Shown here one piece after another: positions 1 through 11,836 of a stretch of 64,000 bases of DNA (its first letter is position 1; every line of letters starts with the position of its first letter). The position numbers were made by a program, and so were the translations under genes. Under the pieces are notes generated by a model. The model saw nothing but the letters and a program-made list of their open reading frames with translations. It had not been told where the DNA came from and searched no databases. Source of the DNA: Microplitis mediator (taxonomy: Eukaryota > Arthropoda > Insecta > Hymenoptera > Braconidae); contig NC_079979.1 of the NCBI RefSeq assembly GCF_029852145.1, positions 4,440,501 to 4,504,500 of the forward strand. The letters are read 5' to 3'.

Positions 1-342
1 AACAAAGTCATTGCTAATTAGATTTAATAAAATTTTTTTTTGAGAAAAAAACGATTAATAAAAATAAGGATTTTTAAGAAAAAAATCGTTTCTTAAAAAT
101 ATTTTTTTTTGCTAAACAGCGTAATTGCTAATAAACAATTTTTTTTTTTTACTCAATATTAATATTAAGGCTATAATAATTTCGCTAAGATATAGATTTA
201 AAAAAATATTACTTACAGTTGATATCAATTGAAAGTTGAACGAAATTTGTAAAATAAATTTCAGCAAAATCTTCATGTCAATTTTATAATTCCAATTTTC
301 GAATTTTATTGGCTAAAATTTATTCGACAAATTTCGTTTATA
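1..342. other. AT-rich sequence, no gene
   Basis: Poly-A/T runs and AATT-rich text with a hint of decayed inverted-repeat arms (TCAATTGAAAGTTGAA here, ACATCAATTGCAAGTC after 530). No coding signal or RNA gene is seen. Confidence 0.6.
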
Positions 343-523
343 GTCGTCCCGATAAAAACTTGGGATTTTTTTCCCACCAGTTCTTTCCTCTACCACCATG
401 ATATTAGAATGGGCGCATGCGCCATTTGAATGTGCGCATGAGCAAAGCCACCAAAACTAACATTTAAAGGGTGGGGGAAGAAACCGTGGTGGGGAAAAAA
501 TCTCAAGCTTTCGTCGGGATGAC
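343..523. mobile_element. 181-bp MITE with GTCGTCCCG ends
   Basis: Inverted ends GTCGTCCCGATAAAAACTTG and its diverged complement ending in CGGGATGAC are flanked by TA on both sides (341-342, 524-525). The interior has inverted CCCACC/GGTGGG and two GCGCATG motifs. The size and TA duplication fit a Tc1/mariner-type miniature element. Confidence 0.65.
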
Positions 524-1100
524 TATAACTCCTCATTGACATCAATTGCAAGTCATTTTTTTCAAATTATATACCTTGGTGAAATTACAACTACCTTCTC
601 CTCTTTTCAATTGAAGTTTTAATTTTTTTTTAATTAATTAATAAAATTGCCATACGGTTACAACAGTTGAAAGCCATTAACTCTTTAAAATTATAATAAT
701 TATCACGAGTTAAAATGAGCAGTGTTGGTTATGTTGTTGGTTATGTTGAGCTGTCAGAACGCCGGCACTCTATACTATACACTTTATAGTGTATAAATCC
801 TTGTGTGAGTCTACTGACACAAACGAGCTTGTGAATATAGTTACACGACTGAGCCAGAAAAAAACGTAGTCGACCAGAACGTGCTCTAATTTGTGTAAGC
901 CACAAAAGTTGTTCTTTCTGGAGCAAGAAGCAGCCAGGAAGTCCGTACTTTCGGGTCGGGGATCAAGAAAAATTAGTTTGGCCCGAACTAGGCTTGCCTA
1001 ACTAAGGCAAGCCTAATTCATATCTTATCAGATCTTCATGAGGCAAAACGAACATTGGCATGCCTAATAATTCGAGATTCGATTGTGATCACGAAACCCT
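524..1100. other. AT-rich flank, then start of family A sequence
   Basis: Bases 524-960 hold nothing recognisable apart from a short perfect-looking palindrome near 770-800 (TATACACTTTATAGTGTATA). From about 960 the GGCTTGCC/GGCAAGCC and GGCATGCC motifs typical of family A begin. Confidence 0.5.
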
Positions 1101-1620
1101 GTGGCTTACCGAAGTACGGCATACCATTGGAATTCCTGGCTAATAGGTAGCAATGGTAACATAAGGTTTGCCGATGTTTGGTAAGCCAGAGCCAGATAAA
1201 ACTAGGACACTCTGTGGCAAGGCCGGACTCAGGCCTATCATTGAAATTTCTGACCGGTAGGTAACAATGGCAATCTAAGGTTTGCCAAAGTTTGGTATGC
1301 CAAAGTCAGATGAAACTAGGAACATCTGTGGCAAGGCCGTCCTCAGGGCTAACATTGAAATCCCTGACCGGTAGGTAGCAATGGCTATCTAAGGTTTGCC
1401 AAAGTTTAGTATGCCAAAGTCAAATAAAACTAGGAACGTCTGTGGCAAGTCACACTCAGGCCGAACATGGAAATTCCTGGCTGATAGGTAGCAATGGTAA
1501 CATAAGGTTTGCCGATGTTTGGTAAGCCAAAGCCAGACGAAACTAGGAACGTCTGTAGTTAGGTCGCTTTCAGTACTAATATTAAAATTCCTGACTGGTA
1601 GGTAGCAATGGTAACTATAC
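1100..1620. repeat. Tandem array, about 113-bp unit, family A sequence
   Basis: The motif TAGGTAGCAATGG (with small variants) recurs at 1145, 1258, 1372, 1485 and 1599, a spacing of 113-114 bases. Each unit carries AAACTAGGAACGTCTGTGGC and GGTTTGCC(A/G)A text. The array stops 10 bases before the family A element at 1631. Confidence 0.8.
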
Positions 1621-1630
1621 TATATATATA

Positions 1631-2878
1631 CCCGACTAGAATTCCAGTGCGGCATGCCAAAATACCAATTCGGGACGAATGAGGCTTTCCGAAATGAAGC
1701 AAGCCTAATTTGAACCTTGTCCCGTCCCTATGAGGAAAACCGAAACTCAATATACCGACACTTTTCCAAACTTGGTTGTTATTAGGAGTTTTCGGTTGGG
1801 CGTAAGTTCAGTGTATATTTGGAATTCCTGACTGAAACGCAATGAGGATGACTAAAGGCTTGCCAAAGCTAAGTATGTCAAATTTAGCTGTTATTTGGAA
1901 AATCATCGTCATTGCCTAAGTTAGGTATATCTTTGGAATTCCTGGCTGGTACCGAATAATATTTCAATAGCATAAATAAATTTAGGAGTCACAATCGGTA
2001 GTGTAGCATAGTAGTTAAAGCGTCGGTCTTTCGTGCATAGAGTCCCGGGTTCGAATCCCACGATAGCGGTCCTTAATAAGTTTCGCGTTTTTTTTTAATT
2101 AAAAATTTCTAATTTGATTGGACATTAAAATAACATTAAATTAGCACATCTGATGATAACTGCCCTGCAAAAATAATTTTAAACGATGAAAAAAAAAAAT
2201 TTTTTTTCAATTCAGTTAAGCAAAATTATATGATCATTACAGTCATACATAACCATATATTGTCAATTTCTATGTCTAAGCATAGGGCTTGTATACGTTG
2301 CGAGCCTTATGCGGTTGCCTCATTTGGCGCGAACTCGGTTTTAGCTACCACCAGAAAGTATGGTTTCCGAACCACTGCCTAAGAAGGAAGCCACATTAGG
2401 CAGGGCCTCGCAACTGCGTTACTTTCGCGATCTCGACCTAGTTTGGTTGCCTCATTTGGCGCGAATCTGGAATTTGGCATGCCTTATTTGGGCCTACCCT
2501 AACGGACCCAAATTACGGTAAATTAAGGTAAACCCACCGTAAATTACGGTAATCCACCTAAAATACCGATTTACCGTAAATTACGGTGGATTTTCCGTAA
2601 TTTACGGTGGATTTACCGTAAAATACGGAAATACGGTAATCCACCGTAAATTACGGTAATTCGGTAATCCACTCGAATTTTTTTACGGTAGATTTATCTT
2701 ATTCGACGGTAAATTTACGGTGGGTTTACCGTAATTTACGGTGGATTTACCGTAATTTACGGTAAATCTACTCGAATTTTACGGTCTTCTACGGTAGATT
2801 TACGGTAATAATACCGTGAATTTACGGTAACTCAGGTCTGCTAGGGTAATCACTGCCTAACTGAAATTTCTAGTCGGG
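1631..2878 (-). mobile_element. Family A element 1 (CCCGACTAG ends), carries a tRNA-like module
   Basis: It begins CCCGACTAGAATTCCAGT and ends ACTGAAATTTCTAGTCGGG, with TA on each side (1629-1630, 2879-2880). About 580 bases next to the left end are the reverse complement of 5585-6159 in copy 2. The part from 2500 is an array of TTTACGGTAA-type palindromes. A tRNA-like sequence lies at 1991-2070. No ORF resembles a transposase. Orientation is given relative to copies 2 and 3. Confidence 0.8.
1991..2070 (+). pseudogene. tRNA-like sequence in family A element 1
   Basis: It has an A-box-like TAGCATAGTAGT and a perfect B box GGTTCGAATCC. The acceptor stem is degenerate, so this is a tRNA-derived module rather than a functional tRNA gene. 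Homologous copies lie at 5719-5798 and 10721-10800 on the other strand. Confidence 0.65.
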
Positions 2879-4568
2879 TAAGAGGTAGATCGATTGAACT
2901 GTGGCAATTAAGCGATCATAATTTTTACTTATTTAAGAAAGTTTCTGTGTTTTTTGACCGTTTCAAGTTTACCTCGGTGAAAAAGTAATTTAATTTGAAA
3001 AATAACAAATATCATTAGATTTTATTCTTCGTGTTGCATGTATCGTATCCAAATTAATTATTTACATTAGACTATTGTCACTTGTAAAAGTTATTAAAAA
3101 AAATTATCGTGTACAAAATAAATTGTATATTTTATCAACACCAAACTGTTTTAAGAATATTTCCAGGATATTGTCAACATTTTTTACATTATTTTATAAT
3201 ATGCCAAGGTCAAAAAGGTGGCACAAAGAATTCACAAATATTTCCTCCAAAGTATTGCTAAAAAATAAATTTACAATAATTAAAAAAAAAATATGTTATA
3301 AATATTCTATAAAAATTTTTTTCATTATTTTGAATATTTTATTTAGAAATATTTCTGAGAAATATTGGAAAAATTTTTTTTCATGAATATTGACTTACTT
3401 TAAAAATATGCCCGTTCGAAATATTTGTAAAATATTTAAAAGTAATAGAATATAAAAATTCAATATGGCAATAAAGCATTAGAAGCATAGTCGGACTGTA
3501 ATTTTTCAACTGGTTCCGTAGCGGTATTATCGTTGACCTCTCGCGCGTCCAGTGTGTTAGATGTTAGGTTCGAATCCTCCAAAGGGTAGTGGCGAAAATC
3601 CAATTCACAGAGAGAAGAGCAAGCATGTTGGTATGATATTAATGTTAACGCATTATAAAAGTAATCACCCGTGCACTTCGCTTGAATTGAGAATAAAAAA
3701 AAAAATTAATTTTTCGAATTTTATCATTAAACTTTAATTATCAGTGAGAGAAATACTAAAACTGATTATAAAAATGTCTGTAAAAAATAACATAATAAAC
3801 AAAAAATTTAATAAAAATATGTGCATAATGAATACTATATAGCAACGAATAATTGATCTATATCTTGCTAGTGTTCCTTAAAAAACCACGAGACCCTACT
3901 TCTGATGGTGATAAAATCTTTCCTTCACTACCTGTACCTGCGCGATTTCTGCAAAATAAGAAAGTGCTTTTTCTCATTCTTCTTTGCAAAACATATATAC
4001 GTTCGGGTAAGCATAATTTAATATATATAGATATATACGCTACGACGAAGCCAGCTTACAGTGAAAAATCAATATAGGGAAACCAGGAACTAGTAGCAAC
4101 AGGGCGTCGACAGCAACCTCCGTGCAAGCTCCACCCTAGCGCCATCATGTTCTCTCACTTTCATCCCCTCTCTTACTCACTTTCAGACTCTCATTTATAT
4201 TCATATATATGAACTTAAATATGTGGAATTGCATCCGGAAAAATATATAGACGTTAATTTTACCCTTCTCTAACTTTTCAATCAACGTCTCAACGACTTT
4301 AGAATCTCACAAAAAAAAAAAAATATCTGCTTGCCTATTATAGATACTGCTTTTGCGTGCCTTAGTTTTATGCATGGAAAAAACAAAACTGTTATAGTTG
4401 CAGAATAAAATGTAAAAACAAGCCCGTCATATTCAAATTACAAAAGTTGAAATGTATACTGTAATTCTTAAATTTTATCCAGTAAAAAATTAGTTGAAAA
4501 TTAAGCAGTAATATTTACAGCTTGAAAAAGTAAATCGAACACAACAAAATGTAAAATAATTATTACCT
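2879..4568. other. AT-rich interval with one possible tRNA-like B box
   Basis: Mostly AT-rich text. At 3525-3590 a GTTAGGTTCGAATCC B-box-like motif follows a poor A box. At 3863-3950 a GC-richer patch is bounded on the minus strand by an acceptor-like TTCTTATTTTGCAG and is open in one frame (includes AGTGSEGKILSPSE), but no donor or family could be assigned. Around 4080-4200 is pyrimidine-rich DNA without a recognised feature. Confidence 0.35.
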
Positions 4569-5091
4569 CCCGACTAGAAATTTCAGTTGGTTTTTTATTA
4601 GCTCCGGATTAGACAAGCCGAATTCCGAGTTCCCGCCAAATGAGGCAACCGCACAAGGTTCGCATCACTAAAATAACGTACGTCCGAAACCCTGCATAAT
4701 TAGGAAATCCGAATTCGGCACAAATTCAGAAACCGAAGTTGCCTCAAAAAACCGTAGTCTAGCTGTGAAAAATGATTATACATAGAAATTAGCAATATAT
4801 GGTCATGTACACGGAGAAAAAAAAAGTAACCATTGCTGCGCCGACCACTCCGCATGGTCAATATAGTATACAAAATAACAAAATCTCTTTCGAAACCGTA
4901 AGAATTACTCTAACGACCGCAATGGTTATACTGCCTCCGACTGCAATCAGTAGTATTGAGCGCATTACGGGGATAGCAGTAATCGTTACTCTACAAACAT
5001 CAATTGTTGACCTCTCAGAAAGTAACTATCACTCTTTAGACTCGTCTCTTTGCGATACAACAGAGTCATGAGTAGTTGGTACTTCACTTTT

Positions 5092-5584
5092 GTGACTAAT
5101 GCCGGGCGCAGTAACCAGTCATGTCACAAACCACAATGACAATCGCACTGCGCATGCTTCACAATCGCACGGCGCATGCTTCACCAGAAAATAATATGAA
5201 ATTAAATTAAAAAGTTATAGACAGCGTGAGGTTATGTTGCACTAGTTTTTTGACACTTATTTATTTTAATTTTTCAATTATAAAAATAAGAAACATATCT
5301 ACGGATATGACAGTTGAAAGTCATTGCATATTTTCAAAAAGTGAGTGGCACTGTCTGAGAATGCCCTTAAGTATGTGATATGTTTCTTATTTTTAAAATT
5401 GAACAATTAAAATAAATAAGTGTCAAAAAACTAGTGAAACATAACCTCACACTGTCAATAACTTTTTAATTTAATTTCATACTATTTTTCGGTAAAGAAT
5501 GCGCCGTGCGGTTGTGAAGCGTGCGCAGTGCGATTGTGATTGTGGTTTGTGACATGACTGGTTACTGCGTCCGGCATTAGTTAC
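5092..5584. mobile_element. 493-bp palindromic (foldback) element
   Basis: The arms start GTGACTAATGCCGGGCGC and end GCGTCCGGCATTAGTTAC and stay complementary almost to the centre near 5340. The outer arms carry repeated CAATCGCACTGCGCATG motifs. It sits inside family A copy 2 and has no ORF of note. Confidence 0.75.
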
Positions 5585-5718
5585 AAAAATTTTTTTTTTT
5601 CATCGTTTAAAATTATTTTTGCTGGGCAGTTATCATCAGATGTGCTAATTTAATGTTATTTTAATGTCCAATCGAATTAAAAATTTTTAATTAAAAAAAA
5701 AACGCGAAACTTTTTAAG

Positions 5719-5798
5719 GACCGCTATCGTGGGATTCGAACCCGGGACCCTATGCACCAAAGACAGACGCTTTAACTACTACGCTACACTACCGATTG
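5719..5798 (-). pseudogene. tRNA-like sequence in family A element 2
   Basis: Reverse strand reads an A-box-like TAGCGTAGTAGT followed by B box GGTTCGAATCC, closely matching the copy at 1991-2070. Confidence 0.65.
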
Positions 5799-6159
5799 TG
5801 ACTCCTAAATTTATTTATGCTATTTAAATATTATTCGGTACCAGCCAGGAATTCCAAAGGTATACCTAACTTAGGCAATGACGATGATTTTCCAAATAAC
5901 AGCTAAATTTGACATACTTAGCTTTGGCAAGCCTTTAGTCATCCTCATTGCGTTTCAGTCAGGAATTCCAAAGATACATTGAACTTACGCCCAACCGAAA
6001 ACTCCTAATAAAAACCAAGTTTGGAAAAGTGTCGGTATATTGAGTTTCGGTTTTCCTCATAGGGACGGGACAAGGTTCAAATTAGGCTTGCTTCATTTCG
6101 GAAAGCCTCATTCGTCCCGAATTGGTATTTTGGCATGCCGCACTGGAATTCTAGTCGGG

Positions 6160-6234
6160 CGCTGATTTAGCATACCAGACTTTGACAAGCCATTGATAAT
6201 CACCATAAGGCAGCAGTAACAATATCCGAAGACA
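6160..6234. repeat. Family A flank interrupted by the next element
   Basis: Text such as CACCATAAGGCAGCAGTA matches 11197-11215 in family A copy 3. The matching sequence continues at 7024, so the element at 6235-7023 is an insertion. Confidence 0.6.
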
Positions 6235-7023
6235 CCCTTATAGGAAAAACCAATAGGCCCAAGCTTGGCTGAGGCTTGGCGCAAGACTTATTAACTCTGG
6301 AGGAAGCTTGAAATCCAAGCTTGGCCCAAGTCTGTCTAAGTATCGAAATGATCACACCGAGCCAAGCTTGAGTAACAGTGTTGTGCCAAGACTGCATCGA
6401 AGTATTGGCCCAATATCGAGACTCAGTATTGTGCCAAGACTGTTGCTGAATAAGCACCTATACTTATGAAAAATAAATTTAAAAAAAAAATATTAGTAGA
6501 CATGTGTGTGATGGTTACATATAGAAATAAATTTGTACACAGAGAAATCAGGTAGATCGATGAAACTAATTTTTTTGCATTTGCTGGGTCTCGAACCTGG
6601 TCCTTCATGGCTGCTAGGCAAGTGTCTTATCCACTAGGCTGTTACGTTATTCATAGAAACCAGAGGTTTTTAGGTACCATTTGTTATTTAAACTGGTAAA
6701 CCAGAGCTTGTTACTTGAGTATTGGCTAAATCTTGGCCCAAGACTGGCAAGCCAAGGCTTGTCACGTGAGTAATGGCTGAACCTTGTCCCAAGATTGGCA
6801 GACCAAGGCTTGTCAATTAAATGTCTGTTGAATCTTGGCCCAAGACTGGTAAACTAAGGCTTGTCACTTGAGTATTGGCTAAACCTTGTCCCAAGACTAG
6901 CGAACCGAGGCTCGTCACTTGAACGTTGGTCGGATCTTGGACCAACCTATGGAGACCGAGCCTGGGTAGCTCAGTATTGTGCCAAGACCAGCCCCGTTGG
7001 CAATATTTTTTTTCCTACAAGGG
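6235..7023. mobile_element. Family C element (CCAAGCTTGG arrays) with a tRNA-like centre
   Basis: Ends CCCTTATAGGAAAAA and TTTTTTCCTACAAGGG are inverted. The interior on both sides is a quasi-tandem array of CCAAG(A/C)CTTGG-like palindromes; a tRNA-like module sits in the middle. The flanks rejoin into a family A sequence (GATA/TGCCGAAG compared with 11220-11234), consistent with a TA target whose left copy has mutated to CA. Confidence 0.75.
6580..6648 (-). pseudogene. tRNA-like sequence in a family C element
   Basis: Reverse strand has A box CAGCCTAGTGGATAAGAC and B box GGTTCGAGACC. The box spacing is right for a tRNA, but the acceptor stem does not pair well. Confidence 0.6.
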
Positions 7024-7370
7024 TATGCCGAAGTTAACTTAGCCATCTACTTTCCTACTAACTACCTGATTTGACATACCAGACTTTGGCAAGCATTTGG
7101 TCATCACTATTAAATATCAGTCAGAAATTCCAAAAGTATTCCTAACTAACGCTATGCCACACTTTTCCCCAATAACAACCAAGTTTGGAACGCTTTTTGG
7201 CATTTCGAGCTTTGGTTTTCCTCATGCAAATACTATGAGGTCCGAATTTGGCATGCCGTATTTTGGTTTCCACGGTGGATCCACGGTGTTTACACTTTTA
7301 CGGTATTTCCACCGTGATTCAAATCTGCGAGGGTTGTGTTGAATTTAACACTAATAAATTTCCAACTGTG
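7024..7370. repeat. Family A remainder joined to a half family F element
   Basis: 7024-7260 continues family A (TATGCCGAAGTTAACT, TTTGACATACCAGAC). 7262-7337 carries CCACGGTGGATCCACGGTG and the end ATTCAAATCTGCGAGGG seen in the intact family F element at 24863-25193. Confidence 0.6.
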
Positions 7371-7842
7371 TATATAGTTGGAAGTCAATAATAAAAATGA
7401 TGCAACTATAAATTCTCATTAGTATTTTTTTTTAAATATGTTAAATATTATTATATGTTCGAGACTCGTATTCTCTGAGTTTTTTACTTTGTTTCTCTAT
7501 CGTCATTTCATCCTTTCGTTTTGAACTATGAAAGATCTTTTTTCCCTCTTAAGTATCTTACTCGCGTTCTCGTGGAATCGTCAATGACGAAAGAAGACAA
7601 GAGCGTGTCATTTCCTGAAGAGATAGAGAGGCTGTTTCTGGTCTAGACGTCGTTCTCACTAGTCTCACTACTATACTGTATACTAATTTTTTTTTACCCG
7701 TTGAATCTTTATCATTATTCTCACATACTTGTGTATACATATAAATTTTCAAATAATAGGGTACGTTGTTTTGTACTTTCTGAAACGAAAATGCAGGGAA
7801 AAAAAATTATTTATTTATTTACACACACTCTCACGCGCGTAC

Positions 7843-7845
<3 letters not shown>

Positions 7846-7932
<87 letters not shown>
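7846..7932. repeat. (TA)n microsatellite
   Basis: About 43 TA units without interruption, directly abutting palindrome P1. Other family B copies have a TA run at the same internal position, so this probably belongs to a family B element. Confidence 0.95.
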
Positions 7933-7933
<1 letters not shown>

Positions 7934-8949
7934 GGTGATTCAAAAAATAAACAAATTTTTTTTTTCTTCCAAACAGGTTCAAAAGTTTCGTTTAGACAAA
8001 AAAAGACGCCTGTGAAAATTAGAGCTCTTAATATTAACATCAAGAGGTTCCGCATTGCACTTTTCTATTTTCCATAAGAATAACATAGAAAAATTTTTTG
8101 TTGCGTTTTCTGATTTTTATAAGTAGCTAACGATGCGTCATAGGAATAATTGGCAGGCTAATTTTTGTAGGTAATTGAATGCTCTACAAAAAAAGTTTCT
8201 TATCATTTTTTGATAAATCTGTTTGTTCAAAAGTTATTCGAGGTTGAAGTCGAATTCATATTAAATTTTAAGATCTTTTTACATTTCCGGCGAAACTATG
8301 AGACCTATTACGAAATATCATGGGACCTTTTTTGTAGACAATTATATTTCCTACAAGATATTACCAGTAAAGTTTTTTTGAATTCCGCATTGTTTTCTAG
8401 TTATTTTTATTTTAATGTCAAGCTCTTAAAATCGATCAGAAGACTATTTTTTTTAGAGCTTGACATTGAAATAAAAATAACTAGAAAACAATGCGGAATT
8501 CGAAAAAATTTTATGAGAAAAACTTCTAGGGAATAAAATTGTCTACAAAAAAAGGGTCCAATGATATTTTGTAATAGGTCTGATAGTTTCGCCGGAAAAG
8601 TAAGAAAATCTCAAAATTTAATATGAATTCGACTTCAACCTCAAATAACTTTTGAACCAATAGATTCCTCAAAAAATGATAGGAATCTTTTTTGGTAGAG
8701 CATTTAATTCCCTGCAAAAATATGCCTGCCAATTATTCCTATGACGCATCGTTAGCTACTTACGAAAATCAGAAGACGTAAAAAAAATTTTTTCCATGTT
8801 ATTCTTATGGGAAATAGAAAAGTGCAATGCGGACAATGTTAATATTAACATTAAGAGCTCTAATTTTCACAGGCGTCTTTTTTTATCTAAACGAAACTTT
8901 TGAACCTGTTTGGAAGAAAAAAAAAATTTGTTTGTTTTTTGTATCACCC
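7933..8949. mobile_element. Palindrome P1, 1017 bp, GGGTGATTC ends
   Basis: It starts GGGTGATTCAAAAAATAAAC and ends with the near complement finishing ATCACCC, with TTA/TAA flanks as expected for a TA-target element. The two ~500-base arms are almost fully complementary around an axis near 8441. A fragment of the same family lies at 46620-46752. The open frames inside are by-products of the palindrome. Confidence 0.85.
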
Positions 8950-8994
8950 TAATATATATAACATAATGTGACAATTTTAATATTAATGTTATTA

Positions 8995-9856
8995 CTCTCT
9001 AAACATGAATTAGTGGAAATTTCATTAATTACGTTAGTGAAGCAGTATTCACTTCATAATCAGTGTATTTAAATAACCAATTAGTGATTTTCACTAATAA
9101 ATTTAGTACTATAATTTTCATTAGCAAATTAGTGATTTTCACTACTGAACTAGCGATATTTTCATAATTTCTACAAGTGAAACTGTTATTCACTTCTTAA
9201 TTTATGAATTTCACAATTTCACTAGTAACTTTAACTAGCAAATAATTAAATATTTTACTAGATATGAATATAATTAATAATTATGGGGCTATTTTTAAAA
9301 ATTTTAATAAAAAACTTTCAAAATAAAAAAACTAGAAGTACAGAACAATAATATATTTATATGAACAGTACGATAATCATAACATCACGGATTTTTTATT
9401 TTTTCATCAGTTATTGTTTGGTATCATAACGAATATACTATTTACAATCACGCGATCACATGCGTAGGTCAGCGCAGTCGATAGCATCAGACTTTGAATC
9501 GGAAGGATGCAGGTTCGAGCCCAGCAGTCACCGGGAATTTTTCATCAATCAAAATCATGTATACTTCTTCTAAGTAATGATTCTAATACATTAATCACAT
9601 TTCGGATCTAATTACAAGTGTCTTCTATATTTTTTCGCAATATAATTTTTTTTTTTCGCCGATGAAATCAGTGGATTCCCATATTCACTTTTCAATTTAG
9701 TGGATTCTCATATTCACTTATCAAATCAGTGAATTCCAATATTCACATATTCATTTAGTGAATATTCACTAATTCTGCGTGGTACGATTGTAGCATTGAC
9801 AATTAGTGAATATTCACTTGAAATTAGTGAAAAATCACTAATTCATATTTAGAGAG
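8995..9856. mobile_element. Family E element (CTCTCTAAA ends) with a tRNA-like module
   Basis: The inverted ends CTCTCTAAACATGAATTAGTG and CACTAATTCATATTTAGAGAG are flanked by TA. The interior is an array of AATTAGTGAATATTCACTAATT-like palindromes. Removing it joins 8994 to 9859 and restores GTTATTAAATTTTTATT as seen uninterrupted at 23901 and 40586, so the host is a family B copy. A tRNA-like module lies at 9464-9534. Confidence 0.85.
9464..9534 (+). pseudogene. tRNA-like sequence in family E element
   Basis: GGTCAGCGCAGTCGATAGC resembles an A box and D arm, ACTTTGAATC an anticodon region, and GGTTCGAGCCC is a good B box. It resembles tRNA-Met/Lys-type sequence but the acceptor stem is decayed. 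Relatives are at 27000-27075 (minus) and, truncated, near 19160. Confidence 0.6.
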
Positions 9857-10013
9857 TAAATTTTTATTTTGTCAAATATCAATTAAACTTAAATCCCCAT
9901 TATTAAAAAAATGTTCGAAGGTTTCGGCAGTAATTTAAAAATATGAATCGATAACGATTTATAAATAGATATTTGTAAGTTTATAGATAAAAAGACTTGA
10001 TTATATCTATTAA
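9857..10013. repeat. Family B (5S-type) fragment
   Basis: AATTTTTATTTTGTCAAATATCAATTAAAC followed by the text up to AGGTTTCGGCAGTAATTTAAA matches 40593-40676 and 24788-24860. It is the right-hand continuation of the family B copy into which the family E element inserted. Confidence 0.6.
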
Positions 10014-10307
10014 CCCGGGAAAAAATCATCAGACCTGATCATGCATGATTATGCGTTAATCTCATGCATTATCATGCCTGAATATTTGCCAGCCATGAGC
10101 ATGCGTGACCATGCTCGGTCAGGCATAATTATGCTCTCTCATGCATGATCACGCATGCTCATGGCTGGCAAATATTCAGGCATGATCATGCTTGAGCGAG
10201 CACAATCATGTTTGATCACTCTCTAAATATGAATTAGTGATTTTTCACTAATTTCAAGTGAATATTCACTAATTGTCAATGCTACAATCGTACCACGCAG
10301 AATTAGT
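10014..10307. repeat. Family B end with CATGATCATG array, then family E fragment
   Basis: CCCGGGAAAAAATCATCAG at 10014 opens an array of CATGCATGATCATG-like palindromes to about 10218. 10219-10307 is an inverted copy of the right end of the family E element (9768-9856), cut off by family A element 3. Confidence 0.7.
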
Positions 10308-11643
10308 CCCGACTAGAAATTTCAGTTCGTTTTTTATTAGCTCCGGATTAGGCATGCCGAATTCCGAGTTCGCGCCAAATGAGGCAACCGCATAAGGCTC
10401 GCATCACTAAAATAACGCACGTCCAAAACCTTGCATGATGAGGAAAGCCGAATTCGGCACGAATTTAGAAACCGAAGTCACCCGGAAAAACCGTAATCTA
10501 TCTTTGAAAAATGATTATACATAGAAATTAGCAATATATGGTCATGTATAACTGTGATAATATAATTTTGTTTAACTAAATTGAAAAAAAAAAGCAAATT
10601 TTTTTTATCGTTTAAAATTATTTTTGCAAAGCAGTATATCACCAAATATTCTAATTTGATGTTACTTTAATTTTCAATCAAATTAGAAATTTTTAATTCA
10701 AGGAAAACGTGAAACTTATTCACGACCGCTGTTGTGGGATTCGAACCCGAGACCCTACGCACGAAAGACCGACGATTTAACTACTACGCTACTCTACCGA
10801 TTGTGGCTCCTAAGTTTAGTTATGATATTAAAATATTATTCGGCACCAGCCCGGAATTCCAAAGATATACCTAACTTAGGCAATGACAAAAACTTTCCTA
10901 ATAATAGCCAAATTTGGCATACCTATTTTTAGCAACCCTTTGGTCATCCCAATCCGATTTTAGTCAGGGATTCCCAAGATTCACTGAACTTTTACGCCCT
11001 ACCGATGACTTCTAATGACAAACAAGTTTTGGTATATCGAGTTTCGGTTTTCCTCATAAGGACGGGACACGGTTCAAATTAGGCTTGCTGTTTTTTGGAA
11101 AGCCTCATTCGTCCCGAATTGGTACTTTGGCATGCTGTACTGGAATTCTAGTAAGACCCTGGTTTGGCATACCAGACTTCGGCAAACATTTGATAACCAC
11201 CATAAGGCAGCAGTATCAATTTCCGTAGATACGCCGAAGTTAACTGAGCCATTCACTTTCCTACTAACTACCTGATTTGACATACCAGACTTCGGCAAGC
11301 CTTTGGTAACCACCATAAGGCAGCAGTATCAATTTCCGTAGATACGCCGAAGTTAACTGAGCCATTCACTTTCCTACTAACTACCTGATTTGGCATTCCG
11401 GACTTCGGCAAGCATTCGGTCATTACTATTAAATATCAGTCAGGAATTCCAAAAGTATTCCTAACTAACGCCATGCCACACCTTTTCCCAATAACAACCA
11501 AGTTTGTAATGTTTCCGGCATTTCGAGCTTTGGTTTTCCTTATGAAAATACCATAAAGTCCTAATCAGGCTTGTTGTATTTCGAAAAGCCTTATTCGGAC
11601 CAAATTGGTCTTTCGGCAAGCCTAACTGGAATTTCTAGTCGGG
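10308..11643 (+). mobile_element. Family A element 3, carries a tRNA-like module
   Basis: Begins CCCGACTAGAAATTTCAGT and ends ACTGGAATTTCTAGTCGGG. It interrupts the family E fragment on its left. Near 11170-11400 a ~113-bp segment (ACCAGACTTCGGCAA to CTACCTGATTTG) is tandemly duplicated. The tRNA-like module is at 10721-10800. Confidence 0.8.
10721..10800 (-). pseudogene. tRNA-like sequence in family A element 3
   Basis: Reverse strand carries GGTTCGAATCC as B box and TAGCGTAGTAGTTAAA as degenerate A box, as in the two other family A copies. Confidence 0.6.
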
Positions 11644-11836
11644 CACACACACACACACACTCACACACACATGCATACATACAGACACTCGTAAATCATT
11701 CTGAAAATAGTCAGAATAGCTTTCTAGGACCTCAAAACGTCGACATCTGATGAAAACTCGATTTTCAAAAATCGGGGTGAAAACAATATCTTCCCAAATT
11801 TTTTGAAAATCATCGATTTTCTTAGCGGGAAGTTAA
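11644..11836 (+). repeat. CA repeat and 3' end of an H-family element
   Basis: A short CA tract (11643-11675) is followed by the conserved H 3' end: GTCAGAATAGC, CCTCAAAACGTCGACATC, then TCTTAGCGGGAAGTTAAAAA. Confidence 0.75.

Larger units (their letters stand above)
4569..6159 (+). mobile_element. Family A element 2, carries a tRNA-like module and a nested palindrome
   Basis: It begins CCCGACTAGAAATTTCAGT and ends ACTGGAATTCTAGTCGGG. Its first 230 bases match the start of copy 3 (10308) and its last 575 bases match copy 1 in reverse. A 493-bp palindrome is inserted at 5092-5584. The tRNA-like module is at 5719-5798. No TA duplication is visible at the ends. Confidence 0.75.

Noticed and set aside
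7701..8015. 104-codon frame with YIYIYI
   Set aside because: A TA microsatellite read as Tyr-Ile.
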